Assembly (NCBI GenBank): GCA_963798445.1
Contig: CAWCTH010000002.1
Span: forward strand, 1,319,428 to 1,383,427
From: DASXAI01 sp963798445
Lineage (GTDB): Bacteria; Actinomycetota; Acidimicrobiia; Acidimicrobiales; Ilumatobacteraceae
Direction of reading: 5' to 3'
Length of the DNA: 64,000 bases
The notes under the pieces are model-generated. The model was not told where the DNA came from. It saw nothing but the letters and a program-made list of their open reading frames with translations, and did no database searches. This document shows positions 9,256 through 19,155 of the stretch, piece after piece (the stretch's first letter is position 1; each line of letters begins with the position of its first letter). The position numbers and the translations under genes are program-made.

Positions 9256-10148
9256 ATGATCATCAAGAGCCAACAAGACGTCACGCCGGTCGTGCTCGAC
9301 GCCTACAAGAACATCGACGACCCGCGCTTGCGCGAAATCGTCGCCTCGCTGGTCAAGCATCTGCATGCCTTTGCGCGCGACGTGCATCTGACCGAGGAAG
9401 AATTCCAGAAGGGCACGCAGATCGTCGCCAAGCTCGGCCAGATGACCAATGCGACCCACAACGAAGTCGTGCTGATGTCCGGCTCGCTCGGCTTCTCGGC
9501 GCTGGTCTGCCTGCTGAACAACGGCAATAACGGCCAGACCGAGACCACCGCCAATCTGCTCGGGCCGTTCTGGCGGCTGAATTCGCCGCGCACCGAAAAT
9601 GGCGGCTCGATCGTGCGCTCGCCACGCCGGGGCCGGAACTGTTCGTCAATGCGACCGTCAAGGACCAGCAACGGGCAATCCGATCGCCGGCGCCGAAGTC
9701 GATGTCTGGCATTCCTCGCCGGAAGGCTTTTACGAGCAGCAGGATCCCAACCAGGCCGACATGAACCTGCGCGGCAAGTTCACCACCGACGCGCAAGGCC
9801 ATTTCGGCTTTCGCAGCGTCAAACCGGCCGGCTATCCGATCCCGGTCGACGGCCCGGTCGGCGATCTGTTGCGCGCCGGCAAGCGGCACAATTTCCGCCC
9901 GGCGCATCTGCATTTCCTGATCCTCAAGGACGGCTTCAAGACGCTGATCTCGCAGATTTACGATCCGACCGACGACAAGCTGGAAACCGACGCGCAATTC
10001 GGCGTCACCCGCGCGCTGATCGGCGATTATGTCCGCCACGACGGGCCCGGCGCCGGCGCCGGACGTGAAGGGCGAGTGGTATTCGCTCGACCAGACCTTC
10101 GTCATGGAGCCGGGCGAGAGCAAACTGCCGAAGCCGCCGATCGAATAA
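9256..10148 (+). CDS. Intradiol ring-cleavage dioxygenase (catechol/hydroxyquinol 1,2-dioxygenase-like), frameshifted
   Basis: Non-heme Fe(III) enzyme that opens a catecholic ring between its two hydroxyls. An N-terminal dioxygenase linker domain (residues about 1-100, with the TNATHNEVVLMSGSLG segment) precedes the catalytic sandwich. The four iron ligands are visible: Tyr in EGFYEQQ, Tyr in GYPIPVDGPVG and two His in RPAHLHF. LLGPFW is the conserved entry to the catalytic domain. Frame changes at about 9625, 9665 and 10045. About 298 residues, typical of the hydroxyquinol or chlorocatechol group; the substrate cannot be fixed from sequence. It sits between uvrC and pgsA, which are usually adjacent. 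Confidence 0.88.
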
Positions 10149-10247
10149 GCCGCCGATCCCGCCAGGCAGCCAGAAAGATCGCGCAATCTTGGGATCGGCC
10201 GGCGTCAGCGGTTGACCTTGCTGCGGCCCCGGTGTTCCTTGTGCCGC

Positions 10248-10856
10248 ATGAACGCAACGCCCTCTAAGCGGTTGCCGGCGCATCCGCTGGCGCTGCCCAA
10301 TATCCTGACTTATGCGCGTATCGCCGCCGTGCCGGTGGTGGTCGGCTTGCTGTTCTGGCAAAGCCTGCTCGGCGGCGACCTGTGGCTGCGCTGGGTGGCG
10401 CTGGCGGTTTTCACCGCCGCCGGCCTGACCGATATTCTCGACGGCTATCTCGCCCGCATGTGGGGCCAGCAATCCTCGCTCGGCCGCATGCTCGATCCGA
10501 TCGCCGACAAGCTGCTGGTGGCGTCCTGCCTGCTGATGCTGGCGGCCGGCACCACCATCCGCGGCTGGGCGCTGCTTGCCGCCGTCATCATTCTGTGCCG
10601 CGAAATCCTGGTGTCGGGCCTGCGCGAATTTCTCGCCGACCTGCGGGTCAGCGTGCCGGTGTCGCAACTCGCCAAATGGAAGACCGCCGGCCAACTGGTC
10701 GCCATCGGCTTTCTGATCGCGGGCGAGGCCGGCGAAAAGGTGCTGCCGGCCACCATCGAGATCGGCATCACGCTGTTGTGGCTGTCGGCGATTGTGACGC
10801 TCTATACCGGCTGGGACTATTTGCGCGCCGGCTTGCGCTATATGATCGACGAATGA
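10248..10856 (+). CDS. pgsA: CDP-diacylglycerol--glycerol-3-phosphate 3-phosphatidyltransferase
   Basis: Integral membrane enzyme making phosphatidylglycerol phosphate, the committed step to phosphatidylglycerol and cardiolipin. Intact, 202 residues. The CDP-alcohol phosphatidyltransferase signature is complete: DGYLARMWGQQSSLGRMLDP fits DGxxARx8Gx3D, with the last Asp in IADK. About five membrane spans. The start MNATPSKRLPAHPLALPN is chosen at 10248, with LPNILTYARI being the classic first helix. Its stop overlaps the moaD start by four bases (ATGA), so the two are translationally coupled. Confidence 0.95.
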   Translation: MNATPSKRLPAHPLALPNILTYARIAAVPVVVGLLFWQSLLGGDLWLRWVALAVFTAAGLTDILDGYLARMWGQQSSLGRMLDPIADKLLVASCLLMLAAGTTIRGWALLAAVIILCREILVSGLREFLADLRVSVPVSQLAKWKTAGQLVAIGFLIAGEAGEKVLPATIEIGITLLWLSAIVTLYTGWDYLRAGLRYMIDE

Positions 10857-11116
10857 GCAAAATCTCAAGCTCCGCTATTTCGCCTGGGTGCGCGAGCGCG
10901 TCGGCAAGCCGGAAGAGGATGTCGAGGTTCCCGCCGGCATCGCCACGGTCGGCGAACTGATGACGTGGCTGGCCTCGCGCGGCGAGGAATATGCCCATGC
11001 CTTCGAAAACCCGAAGGTGATCCGCGCGGCCATCGACCGCGCCCACGTCAAACCGCAGAGCCGCGATCGGCGGGGCGCAGGAAATCGCCTTTTTCCCGCC
11101 GATGACGGGCGGATAG
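10853..11116 (+). CDS. moaD: Molybdopterin synthase small subunit MoaD, frameshifted
   Basis: Ubiquitin-fold sulfur carrier that delivers thiocarboxylate sulfur for molybdopterin. The start ATG overlaps the pgsA stop. After MSKI a one-base change gives LKLRYFAWVRERVGKPEE, the typical first strand. The middle reads VGELMTWLASRGEEYA, and a second change near 11065 leads to AQEIAFFPPMTGG. The C-terminal Gly-Gly, which is adenylated by MoeB and thiolated, is the last codon pair before TAG, so the functional end is present. About 86 residues. Next to moaE, its catalytic partner. Confidence 0.88.
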
Positions 11117-11148
11117 CCTCTGCCGCGCGGGCGGAGTAGATTATCCCC

Positions 11149-11640
11149 ATGACCACGATCTCAACCGTCCGCATCCAGCGCGAGCCGTTCGACGTCGCCG
11201 CCGAGGCGGCCAAGCTGACGCGCGGCCGCACCGATGCCGGCGCGGTGGTGACCTTCACCGGCATTTGCCGCGGCGCGGAAAACGGCGAGCCGATCGCCGC
11301 GCTGACGCTGGAACATTTTCCCGGCATGGCGGAAGCCGAGATCGAACGTCATGTCGCCGAGGCCGCGCAACGCTGGCCGCTGATCGGCGTCACCGTCATT
11401 CATCGCTACGGCCGCATCGAGCCGGGCGAAGACATCATGATGGTGGTGACGGTGTCGTCGCATCGCGCGGCGGCTTTCGAGTCGGCCGACTTCCTGATGG
11501 ATTATCTCAAGACCCGCGCGCCGTTCTGGAAACAGGTCGAGAAGGCCGACGGCAAGATCTGGGTCGAGGCCAAGGCGGAAGACGACGCGGCCGCCGGACG
11601 CTGGACGCAGCCCGGCGGCAAGCCCGAAGCGGCGGAATGA
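11149..11640 (+). CDS. moaE: Molybdopterin synthase catalytic subunit MoaE
   Basis: Large subunit of molybdopterin synthase; converts precursor Z (cPMP) to molybdopterin with sulfur from MoaD. Intact, 163 residues. Family motifs: VVTFTGICRG, LTLEHFPGMAE, VTVIHRYGRIEPGEDIM, SSHRAAAFESADFLMDYLKT and the catalytic Lys region APFWKQVEKADG. The C-terminal tail is longer and charged, as in other alphaproteobacteria. Lies 32 bases after moaD in the same operon. Confidence 0.96.
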   Translation: MTTISTVRIQREPFDVAAEAAKLTRGRTDAGAVVTFTGICRGAENGEPIAALTLEHFPGMAEAEIERHVAEAAQRWPLIGVTVIHRYGRIEPGEDIMMVVTVSSHRAAAFESADFLMDYLKTRAPFWKQVEKADGKIWVEAKAEDDAAAGRWTQPGGKPEAAE

Positions 11641-11652
11641 GGGGGCGCTGAT

Positions 11653-12607
11653 ATGGTTCCCATCGTCGTCGCGGCGATTGCGGTGATTGCGCTCGGCGTC
11701 AATCCGGCGCCGGCCGCGCAAGTGAACTATTACGACGTGACGCGCGGCGCGCATCCGCACGATGTCGCGCCGGCGCCGGACGGCACGGTCTGGTACACCG
11801 CGCAACACCAAGGCGCGCTCGGCATTCTCGATCCGAAAACCGGCAAGGTGACGCAAATTCCGCTCGGCGCCCGATGCCGCGCCGCATGGCGTCATCGTCG
11901 GGCCCGATCGCGCCGCCTGGATCACCGAAGGCGGCCAGAACGCGATCGCGCGTTTCGATCCGGCGACCAAGGCGGTGAAGCTGTTTCCGCTGCCGAAGGA
12001 ATTTCCCGACGCCAATCTCAACACCGCGACCTTCGACCGCAAAGGCATTCTCTGGTTCACCGGGCAGAACGGCGTCTATGGCCGCGTCGATCCGGCGACC
12101 GGCAAGGTCGAGGCCTGGAAGGCGCCGAAGGGCGTCGGGCCTTACGGCATCACGACGACGCCGAACGGCGAGGTCTGGTACGCGTCGCTCGCCGGCGATC
12201 ACATCGCCAAGATCGATACCGTCAGCGGCGACGCGCTGATGATCCAGCCGCCCAAGCCGGGCGTCGGGCCGCGCCGGATCTGGTCGGACTCCAAGGGCCT
12301 GTTGTGGGTGAGCTTCTGGAATACCGGCGAAGTCGGCCGCTACGATCCGCTCAACAAGGCCTGGAAAGTCTGGGCGCTGCCGAACAGCACCAGCGGCTGC
12401 TACGCGGTGTTCGTCGACGACAAGGACAAGGTCTGGCTGACCGACTGGACCAATAATGCGATCGTGCGCTTCGATCCGGTGACGGAAAAATTCGAAAGCT
12501 TCCCGAGCAACAAGCGCCGCGCCGACGTGCGCCAGATGCTCGGCCGTCCCGGCGAAATGTGGGCGGCGGAATCCGGCACCGACCGGCTGGTGGTGGTGCG
12601 GGATTGA
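11653..12607 (+). CDS. Virginiamycin B lyase (Vgb)-like beta-propeller protein, frameshifted
   Basis: Exported seven-bladed propeller related to streptogramin B lyase. A signal peptide (IVVAAIAVIALGVNPAPAA) precedes repeats of the form PHDVAPAPDGTVWYT, GRVDPATGKVEAW, PYGITTTPNGEVWYAS, IDTVSGD and GCYAVFVDDKDKVWLTDW. One frame change near 11870 inside the second blade. About 317 residues. The family name comes from an antibiotic-resistance enzyme, but most chromosomal members in Rhizobiales have no shown lyase activity, so resistance should not be inferred. Its TGA overlaps the ATG of the next gene. Confidence 0.82.
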
Positions 12608-13407
12608 TGCGCCGCCGTTCGACCATTGTATCCGCCGCCACGCTCCTGCAATTCTGGCCGGCGGCGCGGCTTGGCTGGCGGGCGGCGACGCCGGCGCTTG
12701 GCCGGCGAAGCGCGCATTGCGCGGCCTGATCGAACGAAGCGCAAGCGTTGCCGACGATCGCGCCAGCGCATCGATTTCATCTCGCGCGCGCTGATCGGCG
12801 CGCGCTATCGCGGCTACACGCTGATCGGCGGGCCGCGCGCGGCCGGAACAATTCGTCATGCGCGACGACGGTTTCGATTGCGTGACATATTGCGAAACCG
12901 TGCTGGCGGCGGCGCTGGTCGCGCGACGCCGGACGAGTTCGAAACGAAGCTTGCGGCAGATCCGCTACCACGACGGCGTCGTCGCCTGGCGCGAGCGCAA
13001 TCATTATTTCTTCGAATGGAGCCAGCACAATATCGCCAACCGGATTTGCCGGCCGGTCGTGCATGCCCGGCGCGGTCAGTCTGCCAAGACGGTGAACTGA
13101 CATGCGCGGCGCTTGGGCGCGCGGCGATTTTCGATGACGGCCATTCCGCGCGCCACGTCTGCTGGCCAACAAGGCGTTGCTCGCGACTGGCGACATCATC
13201 GGCTTTGTCTCGCAGCGGCCGAATCTCGATTATTTCCATATCGGCTTCGTCGTCTTCGGCGCCGACGGCGGACTGCTGGCTGCGCCATGCCGCGCGCAGC
13301 CGGCGCCGCGTGCTCGACGAGCCGCATGGATCGGTTTCGTGGCGAACAATCGCGTGCGCGCGGTGACGCTGCTGCGGGCGCGCGAGCGCGACGATACGAT
13401 TGTGTGA
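12607..13407 (+). CDS. DUF1460-like cysteine amidase family protein, several frameshifts
   Basis: The pieces, read across at least four frame changes (near 12650, 12850, 12940 and 13080-13150), give the pattern of DUF1460 (N-acetylmuramoyl-L-alanine amidase-like, NlpC/P60 superfamily): FISRALIGARYRGYTLIGG, GFDCVTYCETVLAAALV with the candidate catalytic Cys, IRYHDGVVAWRERNHYF, then LLATGDIIGFVSQRPNLDYFHIGFVVF, with the His following the expected Asp. A twin-Arg or basic start MRRRSTIV and an Ala-rich hydrophobic stretch suggest export. It would act on peptidoglycan peptides in the periplasm. Start overlaps the upstream stop. Confidence 0.65.
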
Positions 13408-13485
13408 ACGACGGCGTACAGATCGCGCTGCCGACATATCCGCGCGTCATGCGCCGTTCGGCGACGCACCCGCGAACTGACTCGA

Positions 13486-14380
13486 TCACGCCGCCGCGGC
13501 TTTGCCGAGCGCGTTCACTTCCGCGGTGTAGTCTTCCATCAGCGTCTTGGTGATGGCGCCGGGCGTGAAATTCCACTTGGCGATTTCCGACACCGCGGTG
13601 ACTTCCGCCGCCGAGCCGGTGATGAAGCATTCCGAGATCTCGGTCAGTTCGTCCGGCATGATGCGGCGCTCGATCACCTCGAAGCCGCGCTTCTTGGCCA
13701 GGCCGATCACGGTCTGCGCGGGTGATGCCGACGAGGAAGCAGTCGGCGATCGGCGTGTGGATCTTGCCGTCCTTGACGAAGAAGATATTGGCGCCGGTGC
13801 ATTCGGCGACGCGGCCTTGCCAATCCAGCATCATGGCGTCGGCATAGCCTTTGCGCTCGGCCGCGTGCTTGGAGATGGTGCAGATCATGTAGAGGCCGGC
13901 GGCCTTGGCCAGGCAGGGCGCGGTCTTCGGATCGGGCCGGCGATAGTCGGCGAGATCGAGCCGGATGCCCTTGAGGCGCTGCTCGGGGTCGAAATAGCTC
14001 GGCCATTCCCAACTGGCGATGGCGAGGTGGATGGTGTTGTTCTGCGCCGACACGCCCATCATTTCCGAGCCGCGCCAGGCGATCGGGCGGACATAGGCTT
14101 CCTTGCGGCCGTTCTTGTCGACCACCAGCTTCTTGGCGGCGTCGATCTCGGCGACCGGATAGGGGATCTCGAAGTCGAGAATATTGGCCGAGCGCTTCAG
14201 CCGTTCGGAATGCTCGGTGGACTTGAAGATGTGGCCGCCATAGGCGCGCTCGCCTTCGAACACGGCGCTGGCATAATGCAGGCCATGGCTGAGCACATGC
14301 AGATTGGCGTCGGCCCACGGCACCAGCTTGCCGTCGTACCAGATGACGCCTTCGAGCCGGTCGTAGGATTGCGCAGCCAT
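13486..14380 (-). CDS. ilvE: Branched-chain amino acid aminotransferase, one frameshift
   Basis: Fold-type IV PLP enzyme interconverting Leu/Ile/Val and their 2-oxo acids. The start MAAQSYDRLEGVIWYDG at 14380 has GGAGAA at 14384-14389. Motifs: LHYASAVFEGERAY, YVRPIAWRGSEMMGV, CTISKHAAERKGYADAMML, AECTGANIFFVKDG and FLVGIT. The frame changes near 13720, after which AKKRGFEVIERRIMPDEL and FITGSAAEVTAVSEI complete the cofactor site. About 298 residues. Divergent from the petP-like gene, with a 235-base shared promoter region. Confidence 0.92.
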
Positions 14381-14606
14381 GATCTTCTCCTTGAACTCTC
14401 ACATGACGGTCGAGCCGCTCTGAGCGCCGCGCGTGATGGCGCATTTTCCGTGCGTATTCCAACACTTTGCGTCGCCACGCAACACCCGGTATGACTGACA
14501 ATCGTCCGCCGGGGGCCTTCGGGATCGGTCCTGAGCGGCTGGAATAGGGCCGCTTTGGAACGATCCTTTCGTCTCTCGGACGATTTTTTGTAACATAAAA
14601 CCAAAA

Positions 14607-14627
14607 TATGTCAACATGGCTGACATA
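14607..14627. promoter_or_regulatory. Palindromic operator over the petP start codon
   Basis: TATGTCA-ACATGGC-TGACATA is a perfect 7-base inverted repeat with a 7-base spacer, and the spacer contains the ATG of the MarR-type gene at 14616. MarR dimers bind such palindromes, so autorepression is likely. No Shine-Dalgarno sequence is seen upstream, so the mRNA could be leaderless. Confidence 0.65.
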
Positions 14628-15182
14628 AATAGTGATGCCAAAAATGGCGGCCCTGGCGCCGGCGAAACGGCGCCGGCGGCGCCGCGGCCGGGCCGGCCGG
14701 CCGGCGGCGCAGCCCCGATCTGGGACATCATCGAGCTGTTGTTTTTCGCCTATCGCGATTTCGTCGGCGATCCGGACGAGGTGCTGTCGAAGCTCGCCTT
14801 CGGCCGCGCCCATCACCGCGTGCTGCATTTCGTCAACCGCAATCCGGGCATGAAGGTCGCCGACCTGCTCGACATCCTCAACATCACCAAGCAGTCGCTC
14901 GGCCGCGTGCTCAAGCAATTGGTCGACCAGGGCTACATCGTGCAGAAGGAAGGCGCGCAGGACCGCCGCCAGCGGCTGCTCTATGTGACGCCGAAGGGCG
15001 AGGCGCTGTCGCTGCAACTGGCGCAGTTGCAGACCGAGCGCATCCAGCGCGCCTTCGGCGAACTCGGGCCCGGCGCGCACGAGGCGGCGCGGCGTTTTCT
15101 GACCGCCATGATCGACGACGACAACCGCGAGAGCGTGCTGCGGCAGATCGCGCGCGCCGACCGCGCCAAGGCGCGGGGCTAG
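14616..15182 (+). CDS. petP: MarR-family regulator, PetP-like
   Basis: Winged-helix dimeric regulator, 188 residues, intact. A disordered Gly/Ala/Pro-rich N-terminus (1-35) precedes IIELLFFAYRDFVGDPDEVLS. The DNA-binding part is LAFGRAHHRVLHFVNRNPG, VADLLDILNITKQSLGRVLK (recognition helix) and the wing GYIVQKEGAQDRRQRLLYVT. Gene order MarR, response regulator, kinase matches the petP-petR arrangement described in Rhodobacter, where the pair controls the cytochrome bc1 operon; that role here is inference. A palindrome straddles its start codon. Confidence 0.85.
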   Translation: MADINSDAKNGGPGAGETAPAAPRPGRPAGGAAPIWDIIELLFFAYRDFVGDPDEVLSKLAFGRAHHRVLHFVNRNPGMKVADLLDILNITKQSLGRVLKQLVDQGYIVQKEGAQDRRQRLLYVTPKGEALSLQLAQLQTERIQRAFGELGPGAHEAARRFLTAMIDDDNRESVLRQIARADRAKARG

Positions 15183-15218
15183 GGGATACCCGACGCCGAT
15201 GATCGCCGAAACCCGTCC

Positions 15219-15909
15219 ATGCTGCCCGACGACGCGCCGCATCTGCTGGTGGTCGATGACGACCGCCGCATTCGCGATCTGCTGTCGCGCTTTCTGGCCG
15301 GCGAAGGCTATCGCGTCACCACCGCCGATACCGCGGCCGACGCGCGCGCCAAGCTCACCGGCTTGAGTTTCGATCTGCTGGTGCTCGACGTGATGATGCC
15401 GGGCGAAACCGGCTTCGAACTGGCCAAGTCGATCCGCGCCATTCGACGCGTGCCGATCCTGATGCTGACCGCGCGCGACGGCGCCGAAAGCCGCATCGAG
15501 GGGCTGACGCTCGGCGCCGACGATTATCTGTCGAAGCCGTTCGAGCCGCGCGAACTGTCGCTGCGCATCGCCAGTATCCTCAAGCGCGCGCAGCCCGGCG
15601 GCGGCGCCGCCGGTCGAGTCGGTGCGCTTCGGGCCTTTCGTCTATCATCTGGCGCGCGGCGAACTGCGCAAAGGCGAGGAGGTCATTCGCCTGACCGACC
15701 GCGAGCGCGAGATGCTGCGCATTCTGGCGGCGACGCCGGGCGAAACCGTGCCGCGCCTGGCGCTGGCCGGCAATGGCGGCACGGTCAGCGAGCGCGCCGT
15801 CGACGTGCAGGTCAACCGCCTGCGCCGCAAGATCGAGCGCGATCCGGCCAATCCGCTGTTCGTGCAGACCGTGCGCGGCATCGGCTACCGGCTGGTGAGC
15901 ACGACATGA
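15219..15909 (+). CDS. petR: OmpR-type response regulator, PetR-like, one frameshift
   Basis: Receiver domain followed by a winged-helix DNA-binding domain. Acidic pocket VVDDD, phospho-acceptor Asp in LVLDVMMPGETG, Thr in LMLTARD and Lys in LSKPFEP are all present. The frame changes near 15610 in the linker; the output domain reads VYHLARGELRKGEEVIRLTDREREML and AVDVQVNRLRRKIERDP, ending with GIGYRLVSTT. About 230 residues. Lies between the MarR gene and a sensor kinase 11 bases downstream. Confidence 0.88.
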
Positions 15910-15920
15910 GCGACTGACGC

Positions 15921-17380
15921 ATGACCAGCCTCGACATCAGCAACGGCGTTCGCGTCGCGGTCGCGCGGTTGCGTCAGGCCTGGGCCTGGTACGACGCCAT
16001 TCCGCCGATCCGCAAAATCCACCACGGCCTCGGCCACATCGCGCGACGGCTGGCGGCGCATGAGCCGCTGGCTCAACAGCGTGATGCCGAAGGGCCTTTA
16101 TGCCCGCGCGCTGCTGATCATCATTCTGCCGATGGTGATCCTGCAATCGGTGGTCGCCTTCGTGTTCATGGAGCGGCACTGGAACGTCGTCACCCAGCGC
16201 CTGTCGGCCGGCGTGGTGCAGGACATCGCGGCGCTGATCGACGTCTATCGCGGCTATCCGCAGGACGCCGACCAGGCGCAGATCCGCCGCATCGCGCAGG
16301 AGCGGCTCGGCCTGGTGGTGGATTTCCTGCCGATCAGCGAAATGCCGCCGCCGGGGCCGAAGCCGTTTTTCTCGCTGCTCGATCAGGCGCTGTCGGAGGA
16401 ATTGCGCAAGCAGATCGGCCGGCCGTTCTGGATCGACACCGTCGGCAAATCGGCGCTGGTCGAAATCCGCATCCAGCTCGACAAGAACGTGATGCGGGTC
16501 TTCGCGCGCCGCAGCGCGGCCTATGCCTCGAATTCGGAAATCTTCTTGATCTGGATGGTCGGCACCTCGACGGTGCTGCTGATCGTCGCCATCATTTTCC
16601 TGCGCAACCAGATCAAGCCGATCCTGAAACTGGCCGACGCCGCCGAAAGCTTCGGCAAGGGCCGCGACGTGCCGAACTTCCGGCCGCGCGGCGCGCGCGA
16701 GGTGCGGCGCGCGGCGCAGGCCTTCATCGAGATGAAGACGCGCGTCGAACGCGCCATCGAACAGCGCACCACCATGCTGGCCGGCGTGTCAGCCACGATC
16801 TGCGCACGGTGCTGACGCGCTTCAAGCTCGAACTGGCGCTGCTCGACGACAGCCCGGAAATCGAGGCGATGAAAAAGGACGTCGACGAGATGGCGCGCAT
16901 GCTGGAGGCCTATCTCGCCTTCGCGCGCGGCGATCTCGGCGAAAGCGCGGCGCCGACCGACATGGCGGCCTTCCTCGAAGAACTCAAGGACGACGCCGAA
17001 CGTCACGGCCATCGCGCGACCGTGGTGTTCCACGGCCCGCCGATCGTCACGGTGCGGCCGGCCGCGTTCAAGCGCTGCCTCGGCAATCTGGTGTCGAACG
17101 CGGCGCGCTATGCGCCGTCGATTGCGATCACCGGCCATCGCGATCACCGCTATCTGACGATCACGGTCGACGACGACGGGCCGGGCATTCCGCTGGCGCA
17201 GCGCGAGGACGTGTTCAAGCCGTTCCTGCGGCTCGACGATGCGCGCAATCAGGACGAGGGCGGCACCGGCCTGGGGCTGGCGATTGCGCGCGACATCGCG
17301 CGCTCGCATGGCGGCGACATCGCGCTCGGCGATTCAGCCCGCTCGGCGGCTTGCGGGCGACGGTCAGGGTGCCGGTGTAG
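15921..17380 (+). CDS. Sensor histidine kinase (EnvZ-like), frameshifted
   Basis: Membrane kinase paired with the upstream regulator. After a short N-terminal segment (frame change near 16050) come the first span LLIIILPMVILQSVVAFVF, a periplasmic domain of about 120 residues, the second span IWMVGTSTVLLIVAIIFL, a HAMP region, and the phosphoacceptor box VSHDLRT. The box is split by a one-base insertion near 16790, so the His is only restored on repair. The ATPase domain has N box NLVSNAARYAP, G1 DDDGPGIP and G2 GGTGLGLAIARD. A last shift near 17337 gives the end LGGLRATVRVPV. About 485 residues. Confidence 0.87.
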
Positions 17381-17381
17381 C

Positions 17382-18111
17382 TTACGCCGCTTCCGATTTC
17401 CTCGTCGTCGTCGTAACGCGCGCGCCGGCGGCGGCGCGGCCGCGCGGATCAGGCAACGCGGCAGCGAACAAAGATCGCCGACGAAACCGTCCCAGCGTTC
17501 GGCGCTGGCCAGGCCGCGATTGAGCGCGGCCATGGCGCGATCGAGGCTGTCCTCGTCGTCTTCGCCGTCGAGCCAGGCCTCGACGACGCGGGCAAACATC
17601 AGCGCGCCGCCTTGCGCGCGCAGCGCGCCGCGCGGACCGGATGCGCCGATGCCGGCGGCTTCCAGCATCCAGGCCTGCGAGCGCACCGCCATGGCGTTGA
17701 GCGCCAGCGCCAGGCCGGGATTGCGCCGCGCCGAGCGCATCATCGAGCGCACCGCGTCCTTGTAGGGCGCCATCAGTTCCAGCCGCCGCATCAGCACGTC
17801 GAACAGCCGTTCGCGCGGCGGCTCCTCGGCCATGTCGTCGTCGCCGCCGTCGAGCACGGCGCGGTCGATGTCCTTGATGTGGGCGGCGAAGATCGCCAGC
17901 GTCGAGCCGAATTCGGCGCGCAGGGCCGACAGCTTGATGCCGGCGCGGCCGGCGACTTCGGCCAGGCCGATCTGTTCGAAGGATTGCTCGGTCAAGCAGC
18001 GCCATCAGCGCGTCGATCGCCTTGTCGCGGTCGGAGGTGCCGCGCGGCGGCGGCGGCGGCCGGCGGCTTTGCGCGGGCGTTGCGCGTTTTGCGGGCCGGT
18101 TTGCGGGCCAT
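17382..18111 (-). CDS. COQ9 C-terminal-like / TetR-type protein, frameshifted
   Basis: Resembles the alphaproteobacterial COQ9-family proteins, which have a TetR-like fold: a helix-turn-helix-like start EQIGLAEVAGRAGIKLSALRAEFGS, then FAAHIKDIDRAVLDG, APYKDAVRSMMRSARRNPGLALAL and AWLDGEDDEDSLDRAMAALNRGL. Eukaryotic COQ9 is a lipid-binding ubiquinone-biosynthesis factor; whether this bacterial relative binds DNA or lipid is open. The basic Ala-rich N-terminus from ATG 18111 needs two frame joins near 18040 and 17997. The C-terminal Arg/Thr-rich tail ending at 17382 is uncertain. Convergent with the kinase gene. Confidence 0.6.
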
Positions 18112-18192
18112 GGTGGCCTCCTTCGGGCTGTTCCTGAGCCTTTAATGTAGGCCCGCAAAGGCGACGGTTCTAGGGCAGTGAACGGCAGAGCG

Positions 18193-19055
18193 TTAGCCCG
18201 CCAGTTCCTTCGACCGCGCTGGTCGGCGGCGGCGATGGCCTTGGTCAGCAGCGCGTCGAAGCCGCCCGGACCCATCAGCACGTTCAGCGCCGCGGCGGTG
18301 GTGCCGCCGGGCGAGGTGACGTTCTGCCGCAGCGTGGCGGCGTCGAGCGTCGAGCGATGCAGCAATTCGCCGGAACCGGCGACGGTTTCGCGCGCCAGCC
18401 GGCCGGCGAGGTCGGCCGGCAGACCCGGCGGCGATGCCGGCCTTGGTCATCGCCTCGGCCAGCAGGAAAATATAGGCCGGGCCGGAACCGGACACCGCCG
18501 TGACCGCGTCCATCAGCGCTTCGTCGTCGACCCATTCGACCGTGCCGATGGCGGCAAGCAGATCGGTGGCGAGCTTGCGCTGGCGCGCGGAGACCTTGGC
18601 GTTGGCGACGGCGACGGTGATGCCGCGCGAGATCGCGGCCGGCGTATTCGGCATGGCGCGCACGATCGCCGTGCCGGGCGGCAGCGCGTTTTCCAGAAAG
18701 CCAAGCGTGCGGCCGGCCATGATCGACACCACCAGCGTCGATTTGCCGACATAGAGGCCGAGCGGCGGCACCGCCTCGGGCGCGGTCTGCGGCTTGACCG
18801 CGATCACGATGGCGGTGGCGTCGGCCTTGGCTTTCGGGCCGGCTTTCGGATTGAGCGCGAGGCCGCGCCGCGCCAGCGCCTTGATGGCCTTGTCCGGCTG
18901 CGGCTCGATCGCGATGACCTTCTTCGGCGCGAGCCCGCGCGCCAGCCAGCCGTCGAGCATGGCCTGGCCCATCTTGCCGGCGCCGAGCAGCACGAGATGG
19001 CCGGTGAATTTGGCGAGGGTCTTTTGGCTTTTGGATTTGGTCGCAGGTTTTTCAT
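18193..19055 (-). CDS. proC: Pyrroline-5-carboxylate reductase, frameshifted
   Basis: Last step of proline synthesis, NADPH-dependent. Rossmann start LVLLGAGKMGQAMLDGWLARGL; then IVIAVKPQ, STLVVSIMAGRTLG, IVRAMPNTPAAISRGITV, VDDEALMDAVTAVSGSGPAY (family signature) and, after a shift near 18415, LLHRSTLDAATLRQNVTSPGGTTAAAL. A last shift near 18222 gives the end SKELAG. The start is uncertain: ATG 19055 needs a frame change within the Lys-rich leader, while GTG 18993 starts directly at the Rossmann strand. About 285 residues. Confidence 0.88.
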
Positions 19056-19155
19056 CATGCGCGACGCATGCATAGCGGCAAACACGTCTGACCGACTGTC
19101 GATATCCGGCGTCCGGGTACGCCTCGCGACGTCGCCGGAATGACGGACGAGGCGT

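Noticed and set aside
8722..10068. Long plus-strand frame across the end of uvrC and the dioxygenase
   Set aside because: Only small parts (the uvrC end and the dioxygenase N-terminus) are real; the rest is Arg-rich out-of-frame translation.
11653..12607. Streptogramin resistance gene
   Set aside because: The propeller resembles Vgb but chromosomal homologues with signal peptides are common in soil alphaproteobacteria and resistance cannot be inferred.
16780..16800. Programmed frameshift in the sensor kinase at the phosphoacceptor His
   Set aside because: There is no slippery heptamer, and the same type of one-base insertion occurs throughout the window.
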